Part shown: piece after piece, positions 56,509 through 64,000 of the stretch | How the letters are laid out: each line of letters starts with the position of its first letter | How positions within the stretch are numbered: the first letter of the stretch is position 1 | Assembly (NCBI GenBank): GCA_030247885.1 | Contig: JAPDRO010000004.1 | Location: forward strand, 496,001-560,000 | Direction: 5' to 3' | Length of the DNA: 64,000 nucleotides | DNA from: Taxawa tesnikishii (nom. ined.) | Lineage: Eukaryota > Ascomycota > Dothideomycetes > Dothideales | Notes under the pieces: generated by a model | Seen by the model: the letters and a program-made list of their open reading frames with translations, nothing else | Database searches by the model: none | Told to the model about the DNA's origin: nothing | Translations under genes and position numbers: made by a program

Positions 56509-59500
56509 TCACAAGCTAACGTCATAATAAATACAACTTCCCGTCCTGAAATTGAAAACACAAACCTCCCTCCCGCTCTCCCGTTCATTCCACTTCTTGC
56601 TTATCTCCCCAGCCAGTCATGCACCTGACTCAAATACTGTCTCTCGGCCAATTGTACGCTTTGTACGACCTTACGCCAGGAGTCTGGATCGCTGAGCCTC
56701 GTCTCGCGGATTGCATCCAGCACATCATCTCTCGTTTCCACAGCCAAGATGGGCGCGTTTTTGAACGAATCGACCTTCTCCGCCCATCTTGACTGCGCCG
56801 CTTCCACGATATGGTATTTGTTGCTCTTCTTGCTGCGGTGTTGGGAAAGCAGCACTTGCACGTTCCCGCCGCGGCGTTCACGGTCCTCGCGCGCGTCGGG
56901 GTAGGATGTGTGGCGCTGGAGTGCTGGGTGGTAGTGCCGTTGGGGGCGGTTGCTGTGGTGTTGATCACGCTCACGCAGTTCGGAACGGATGTGAGATACC
57001 AGTCCGGTCGAGGCGACTTCGCTCTCGGTATCTGAGTGCGTGTTGCGAACCTTGACAATTCCGGACGCGGCTTCAAAGGGCTTGATCACGATGATAAAAC
57101 TGTGGTTAGCGTCGCGTTGCCGCGAGAGGAGTTCGTCAATGGAGCGCGTGTCGGAAGCCAGCTCGGCACTGATGTCGGCGGACCAGAGGGTTGCGAGCAG
57201 CTTCACGCCAGTGGTGCGTAGGATAGAGGGATCGCTGGAGACGATCAGGGCGTCACACTGGTGGAATGTTAGCATACAGCCCATGGAGGCCGTGGCAAGT
57301 TAGATCTTTGTCGACATACTCTTTTTGCGATCGGTGCCGCTGTCGGCTCCTCGGCCCCTTTCTTGGTAAACGACGAGGTTGCTGCGGCTTTTTGATGGCG
57401 CAACATGGTCGAGATCAGCAAGTCCCAGGCGATGCTGATTCCGACCGCATGGCGGCATTGACTCAACGTGGACTGGGCCCGCTGGTGGTGAGCGTCGATC
57501 AGTCGGTCATATCTGCCGCCCGCAGCGAAGACGCCCCTGTTTTTTCTGTCGTGAATACACTGGAAGAGTACACCACCGGTGTAGAATTTCTCGTTGAAGC
57601 TGCTGAGCGGACAGATGTAGATCTTCCTACGCACATTGAAGAGTTTGATGGCATCCACCAGTTGTCGTAGGTGCTCCAACGGTCTTCGCATCCTGGTAAG
57701 ATATGAGGTGCCTTCAAGGACGGATTGGAGTTTCGCGAGGATCTTTTCCGGTGTCTCGCGGAAGTCGAACTGGGCCATGTCATCCAGAGATGTCGAGTGT
57801 ATTCCCAGGTGGGGAGACCGCAGTTGTGCTCGAACCTTCTGCCAGGTGTGCTGTCCGTGGTTTAGTCTGCTCAGAACCTCTTTGACGGCCGGCCTCTGTG
57901 ACATGTCCACACGGCAGTAATCGAGAATGATATCCAGCAGATCGGAATGGTTCAGGTGGAAACACATGGATGTGCTTGATAGAGCCGGCAGATCATCGAT
58001 TATCTCGTCCGCGACTTTGATAACTTCGGCTTCTTTCAGCACGAGGCTGTCGTCGTCAGTTATCGAGACGATATCGAAATCGACTTCGCCATAAGTGCGC
58101 GGCGGAGCGCCCGGGATGTCTCGGTAAACATGACCAAAGACGAATGACTTCTCGACTGAGGGTGTTAGGCGCGCCAACTGCCTGGCAAAAGGTAGAGTCA
58201 GGTCGTATGGAAGCTGCAGAAGATTGCCATTCCGATCGAGGAGCAGCGCAACCTCGACGTTTGTATAGTAAGCCGATCGAGGAAGCAATAAGGGTCTCTG
58301 TACTTCCTCGGCTCCGTGACGACGGAAGATTGATGTCAAAGCCTGACGAGCCACATCTCGCATACGTAAGTCCGCTGCGGTAAGCGCTGGCTTCCCAGCA
58401 CTTTTGACGTCCCACGCAAGATCTTTTACACGCCGATCCGGATTCTGTGTGAACAAGGCCTGATAGTAAGGCGAGTTTGAATCAGACAAGCTCCGGAGTG
58501 CTTGGCGTATGGTCTCGTCCTCGACCTGCAGAGGGAGCTTGTCACTCCTGAGAAGTTCCGCACTGCTCGGTCGTTCGCTTGGTGTATGGCTGACTAGGAG
58601 ATTGATGATGTCACCTTGTGATGACTTTTCGGGCTTTTGAAACTCCGAAGGTAAGGTGTGCTCCTTTTCTCGCAATTGTCGCAGCACTTCGTGTCTCTCC
58701 ATGACCGTGGGAAGGGAAAAGCACATCTCGAAGAAGATGATGCCCAGAGAGTACATATCTACTTTATCGTTGTATGTGGTGCCGGTACCGGTGCGCAGCT
58801 CAGGCGCGACGTAGAGGGTAGTGCCAACGCTTCTCGTCATGTCGCCTCCGGCATTGCTGTTCAAGACAGCTTTGTCGGCTGCGAAGTACTGGTTTGTGGT
58901 AGCTAGTCCAAAGTCACCTATACGAGGGTTGCCGGTAACGTCAATGAAGATGTTGTCGGGCTTCAGGTCACGATGAATGATGCCGTGACCGTGAATATGG
59001 ACGAGACCCTCCAAGATCTGGCGGAGCATCTGCCAGCTTTCTTGGATCCGTTCAGGAAGACCCTTTCGAATCAAGTCCCTAAGCGTTTGCCTTTCGCAAT
59101 ACTCCATCTGGATGTAGAGCGTCGACCGGACGATACGGCGCGATGCTGATCTCGCTTTCTTGAGCTGTATTTCATCGGGGTCGAGGTCGATCGAGTCGTC
59201 TACGGCTTCCTCTGTAATGGTGTCTGTAGTATTGCCGCGGCGTAGAGCAGGAGGCCTCACTCCATTTATGGAGCTGTCGGTGTTGGCAGCGTATTCCGAG
59301 TTCGCATCTACATCCTCCTCCTCCTCCTCCTCCTCCTCCTCATCATCATCATCTCCGAATTGGATGAAGTCATGGTCAACACCACTGGAGCTGACAAAGT
59401 CCAGGCCCCTACTGCTCATGCCGAACTCGATCTGCGGTCCGTCTTCCGCCGTCGAAGAAGCGGTCATGCCGTCAGTCATGGATGCTACTGATTCATCCAG

Positions 59501-61823
59501 TTCGACGTGTCCGGTAAGGTCATCTTCGACCCAAGCGGAATAGTACCTTACCACGTAAGGATGATTCAGTCGGTGGAGGAGCATCACCTCCGACAGGACT
59601 TGTTCCAGCTGAGCCGTCGTATCTTGCTTCATCTTCTTGATCGCGTATACTCCGCCATCCAGCTTATTGCGAGCTTTGACAACCTCACCGAAGCCTCCTT
59701 TACCAAGCCGGCCAAGTTCTGTAAAATCGTTCATGTAGCGTGATGCAGTCTCTCCAGTGCTCATAGAATTGGTTCGGGAACGTCTGAGGAGCGGGCTTTT
59801 GTAGCCAGAGAAGGCCAAGGAAGAGGACGGCCTACGTCTGCGTGTTGCGCTGCAATGAATCAGCCCCGTGTCAACTATCTGTGAATTTCGGAAATAGATG
59901 TATGTTCTCGGTTCGGCAACTGGTGTAGACGCAACAGATACGGCATGGCCGGGAGCAAACAGCAGAAAAAACAGCGATGCAATGAGCCGATCCGTAAAGA
60001 AGAACATGCGAATGCGCTTTCCACATGCAGTTCTGCTCAGCGAAGATGCACGGCAACCATACCGTGGTTACGCCGGCAGACGTGTTGACACTTCTCTACA
60101 CTTGACACCTGTAGTACCAAGTATGCCGTAGTGGTAGATTCACGGGATGGGCGAAGTCGTGTCAAGAACAGTTGAACAATGAAGGATGTATCGAGGCTTA
60201 CCTGGTCTCCACGCCTAAAACAGGAATGTCATTGCGCAGAAAATCGCTGGGTATGAGATCAAACGCTGATGGTCTCTTTCGAGCTTCATCGACGAATATC
60301 TTGCGTAGCATATCTTCCAAAGCGTCCGACAAAGGTAAGGAATTAATCATGGAAATGGGAGAATTGTGCTTTCGCACTACTCCGCTTCCCAGTAACATTT
60401 GCGCAAACAAAGCCCCAAAGTCCCAAACATCAGATTTCCGGACGAATTGGGATGGTTCGGCAACAGTCTCTGGTGCGGCCCATGGCCAAGGCCGTTTCTC
60501 AGATTGGGGAGAGGAGCTACCGCCCTGTAACCCGTGTATGCGCTGTTGATATGCCGCATCCGCAAGCTTTGGTACCCACATGCCAGAAGATGATCGATAC
60601 ATGATCACATTGCGCGTGTGGATGCGCTTGTGTATGATGCCGTTGCGGTGGTAGAAATCCAGCGCCTCCAGCAACTCCAGGGACCATGAACGGGCTTTTG
60701 GCAACGAAATGGTCTGGCCGTCTTCAAGCAGTTCTGCCAAACTGCCCCGGTTGGCGTAATCGCTCAAGATCGTAATGTGCCATCGCTGGTTGCCAGTACG
60801 CGCTTCCAGCTCACTTTTATCCATCCTGAATGCATAAATATTGGAGATGTTGGGTTGGCGCAGGGCTTTCAAGGCTTCCAGCTCTTCCTCAAGTGCTAGC
60901 AACTCACTCTTGGAGGCATCTGTTGCTGCTATCGCAAGCTCCACGCGACGGACTGCAAGAACTGGCTGGCGTTCAGGCTGTATTCCCAGTCGTGGGGTTG
61001 AAGATGATAGAGTCATACCAGGATCCCGGTGGATTGTGGATATGAGGAACACGTCACAGAAGGGAATGTCGCCAGAAGCTAGGGCAATACTCTGGTCGAA
61101 GTGGATCTTGGTACTGTCATCTTGAGCTCCATCGGACGAAGAATCGGGAGCCTTCCGAGGAGGCTTGCTGCGTCGCTTCGCTTCACGCCTTTCCACCTCC
61201 TCATTGACCATCTGCTGGAGCATGCGGTCTTCTTCCGCCTGGGCTTCCTTCGCTCGTTTTGCTTCCTGGTCTTCTTCTTTCTTTGCTAAGGTAGTGGCAG
61301 CAGTCTCATTTACTACGCGTTCCTCCTCCAGACTTGAAAGCACATTCCTCTCTCGGGCTTGGACAGCATCTTCAAGAGCTTCTTGTATGTCTGACGCTAT
61401 AGCATGGATCATAACCTCTCCGGACAGTTCTTTGGGTTTCTCCTGAAGGATACGGTTAATTCGCTGCTGCGTTCCAGCCTGCAAGCGGTCCAAGCCATCC
61501 AAGACCTGCAGCAAAGGTGGCGATTTCGGATATGTTGCGGTCAGCCTCACAGAAAGCGTGACGGCGGTGTCTTCGTCTGTGAAAGACTTTATCTTCAATT
61601 TGAATGCGCGATCGGTGGCCTTGCTCCATGCCGATCTGGTCTCTACTTCTTCGTAGTCATCCATGTAAATGGCCTGGAGAACCTCGATCTCTTCCTCCTG
61701 CACCTGGCCATAGTCGATGGGAGCGCTTTCTGTCGCACCACCAGCAGAGGGTTTTGCTTTCGCTGGGGCCACATCATTTCTCCTGGTTGTTGCTTTGTTG
61801 TTCCACGGCGATTTCGGCGCCAT
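56509..61823 (-). CDS. gcn2: eIF2-alpha kinase Gcn2 (cpc-3/cpcC), 3 exons, one frameshift near the end
   Basis: Exons 61823-60202, 59849-57320 and 57257-56509 encode about 1,633 residues. Gcn2 senses uncharged tRNA and phosphorylates eIF2-alpha, turning on general amino-acid control. Domains: RWD (about 40-150; EEEIEVLQAIYMDDYEEVE), a Glu/Lys-rich coil, pseudokinase (about 290-535), kinase from about 583 (LGRLGKGGFGEVVKARNK, AIKKMK, an acidic insert with a poly-Glu run from a CTC repeat at 59311-59341, GIIHRDLKPDNIF, IGDFGLATT), HisRS-like region (RRHGAEEVQRPLLLPRS, KSFVFGHVYRDIPG, AAGGRYDRLI), and the ribosome-binding C-terminal domain. Intron 1 is 352 nt, the longest here. A G4 run (56607-56610) lacks one G; repaired, DWLG continues EISKKWNERESGREVCVF to the usual FRTGSCIYYD end at 56509. 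Unrepaired, it stops at 56601. Confidence 0.93.
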
Positions 61824-62234
61824 CGCGAGTTGGTGACTTGTGTCTGCCCAAAGTCATGTGAACGTACTCGATGCCTGTATTGTAATATGTACAGGCTTGC
61901 AGAGACGCAAGTTTTGACGACCGTAGGAGCTGCAGCCGGAGCCGCAGTCCTTTACGCAGCGAATATCATGATCGGTCCTTCTGGTTAGTTGTTTAGGGAT
62001 GAAGTTTCTGATGTTGCGGTGAGTAAACTGGAGAACGCGTCTTGGTATGCAAGGTGCAATCATCTGAGGGGCAAGCGGCTCGGCCCGTGTGTGCGTCCGC
62101 GAATCACCATCAACTTTGGGCGCGTGTTTTTGAAAGTAAACATTGGAAGCCAAGGACACCAGCGTATCAGTACACACCGCGACAATACACAAATACATAC
62201 AGACAAGGGAGCAGCTCGAGCGCACTGCTCACAA
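61824..62234. promoter_or_regulatory. Shared divergent promoter of gcn2 and cut12
   Basis: 411 bp separate the two start codons. A 33-codon ORF (MYRLAETQVL) at about 61890-61988 is Ala-rich and hydrophobic but unsupported. Confidence 0.5.
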
Positions 62235-64000
62235 ATGTTGTCCTGGATCACTCGCGCGAAAAGCGCAGACTATATAGACGGTATCTGATCCCACGTGCTC
62301 ATTCAGAACCCAGATTGACACAACAGCAGCCGACGCGACACACATTGAGCCTCCAGAAACACCAGCACCAGTATTCGCAGTACGAGCGTTCAAGCACGCC
62401 ATTTGGGGCACACCGAAGCCCGAAGATCCCAAGCCAGATGAGCCGCAGCCCAGGCCTGACGTCGATGTGAGAAAGGAGAATGCGAAGCCTGCAGTCAGAG
62501 ACCGCGCAAAGTCCTTAGACGAGAGATTCGCAGCATTGAACGGAAAAGATAATGCGCTCTCGTCGAAGAACAACGGACTACTGGCACCTCCGCCGATTGC
62601 TTCTCCCAGCAAGCCTAATGGCATTCTCATGACACCTGGCACGCTAAGAAGGACCAAGTCGGTCACCTTCGGAGCGCAAGTAGTCGACAATGAAGGGAAA
62701 CGAGCAGGACGGATCAGTAAGAGTGAACTGCCAAACACATGTCCGGGGAAGTTCCCCAGCCCATGGACACCGAAAGTGGGCCTCGATCTTGCAAGCATTA
62801 CATCGGACGGCTCCAGGACTAAAACGAAACTCACCGCCAAACTTGAGGAAGTACGCGATTCAGTCACCAAGTCCAAGACTGGGATGGTGGTCAAGGCGAA
62901 AGACGATACAGACATTACTCTGGATATGACAGAACCCCGATCACACTCTGGGAAATATTGGAAGGAGAAATACGAATCATATGCAGCCAGGACGGAGAAA
63001 GAGACCAGACAGTTGCTATTCAAGCACAAATCCGCAAAGACTTATGCCAAGGAGAAAGATGACCAAGCCTTGAGGCTTGCGGATCACTTGCGACAGGAGC
63101 AACGCAAAGTACGAAGGCTTGAGGTGAGAGTGGCGGAGCTTGAGACTCAATTGAACGGATACCGGGAGAAGCTCAGGACGCAGGATGCGGTAAAAAGCTT
63201 GGACGAGAAAGGAAACGAAAGTGCGAAAATAACTTCGGGGTTCCTTCCAGACACGTCTCCAACCAGTTCAATACGCAGCAGAAAGTACATCGATGCGAGC
63301 TTTCCCGGGCTCGACAAGGCCTTGCAGGGCGCTCGCGCCAATATCGATGCCGCTTCACAGAGCGTTGGTTTGCAAAGCCAGCAAACAAAGCAGGACCATG
63401 AGCAGTCAGTGGTGAAGATCACGCAACGCAGTCCTACAAAGAAAAGAGCTGCCAGAAATCGTATCGCCGTGGACCCCTGGTTAGACGCAGGTCTGTCCAG
63501 TCCTCTGACAACAGACGCCCCAGAGAAGCCATACAACAAGCCCTCATCATTACAGAACAAACCCACTCCATCACCACTTGAACCGCGCGACATCAACATA
63601 CTACAAACCAGCGCATCATCCCAATTAGCAGCGCCTTTCAGGCCAAATCACGAGTTGAACCGCACGCCACAGACCATAGATCGCAATCGCGGCTCCGGAG
63701 ACACCGCCTCTCAATCCAAAGTAGACGACTCCCTTGACGACATGTTGAACAGTCTCCCCAGCCATCACCCGCAGTCACTGAGCCACAATCCGCGCCGAGG
63801 AGCGCCAGAAGCAGACGCCAGGCCTTCGAATCTCCTACACGCTCCAGCCCGCCACCGAAGTACGATCGCATGGCGCTTCCCGCCGGTACCGCTCCTCCGC
63901 CTGTATTAGGTCAGGCAGGTTTCACTTCGCGTCTGCGTGGAAGTGTTAGGCAGACTATTCGCACGCTCAGTGTCGTAGAGGGTGAAGTTGAGCAGAAGGC
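62235..64000 (+). CDS. cut12: Spindle-pole-body protein Cut12-like (partial at right edge), frameshift
   Basis: Exon 1 is 62235-62280 (MLSWITRAKSADYID) and exon 2 runs from 62327 past the window end. The family (spindle pole body formation-associated, Pezizomycotina) is recognised from AVRAFKHAIWGTPKPED, VRDRAKSLDERFAALNGKD, NGILMTPGTLRRTKSVTFG, CPGKFPSPWTPKVGLDLA and the coiled-coil block GKYWKEKYESYAARTEKETR through LRQEQRKVRRLEVRVAELE. Cut12 promotes mitotic commitment and pole-body integration in fission yeast. C4 at 63756-63759 is one C short; with a fifth the frame leaves the stop at 63909 and goes on LPQPSPAVTEPQS, KYDRMALPAGTAPPPV, RLRGSVRQTIRTLSVVEG to the edge. Confidence 0.87.

Noticed and set aside
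61890-61988. 33-codon Ala-rich ORF between gcn2 and cut12
   Set aside because: Too short, with no supported second exon; sits in a divergent promoter.

Overview
The window is nuclear DNA of a filamentous ascomycete (Pezizomycotina, most likely Dothideomycetes; the class is an inference). Support: genes split by short introns of about 45-110 nt with GTRNGY donors, an intron-bearing tRNA, a fungal-type CENP-A, a Cut12 spindle-pole protein, a Trs33 TRAPP subunit, mitoribosomal mS33 and uS10m, a CCAAT-factor HapE/Hap5 subunit, and a Ty3/gypsy chromovirus. About 24 protein genes lie on both strands, mostly housekeeping and with no operon-like logic.

Layout. 0-10.6 kb: centromeric histone cenH3 (-), derlin (+), malate dehydrogenase (-), hapE (-), fcf2 (+), purine nucleoside phosphorylase (-), mitoribosomal uS10m (+). 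11-21 kb: tRNA-Ala with intron, DUF89/ARMT1-like protein, TRS33, a small nuclear-type basic protein, mS33, a fungal transcription-factor-domain protein, an NAD-dependent epimerase. 21.7-29.6 kb: sugar transporter, a 3 kb gene-poor stretch, a GT8 glycosyltransferase, an FAD flavoprotein. 29.9-36.7 kb: one 6,779-bp LTR retrotransposon with 331-bp LTRs that I read as identical, a 5-bp target duplication, gag, pol with a C-terminal chromodomain, a putative self-priming site, and an antisense ORF encoding a perfect Zn2Cys6 cluster. 37-49.8 kb: thioredoxin-like protein, peptidyl-tRNA hydrolase, Gfo/Idh/MocA oxidoreductase, WDR70, an SDR, NUS1. 51.7-64 kb: CCT4, RPT1, GCN2 (three exons, about 5.3 kb) and the start of cut12, which runs off the right edge.

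Data quality. At least eleven conserved host genes and the retrotransposon are broken by single missing bases, nearly all in homopolymer runs. Several of these genes are expected to be essential (RPT1, NUS1), so consensus sequencing error is far more likely than real mutation. Coordinates below are for the sequence as given; the missing base is stated where I see it. The most unusual biological signal is the antisense Zn2Cys6 ORF inside a very young chromovirus, together with the repeated GCTCAGT array in its LTR.
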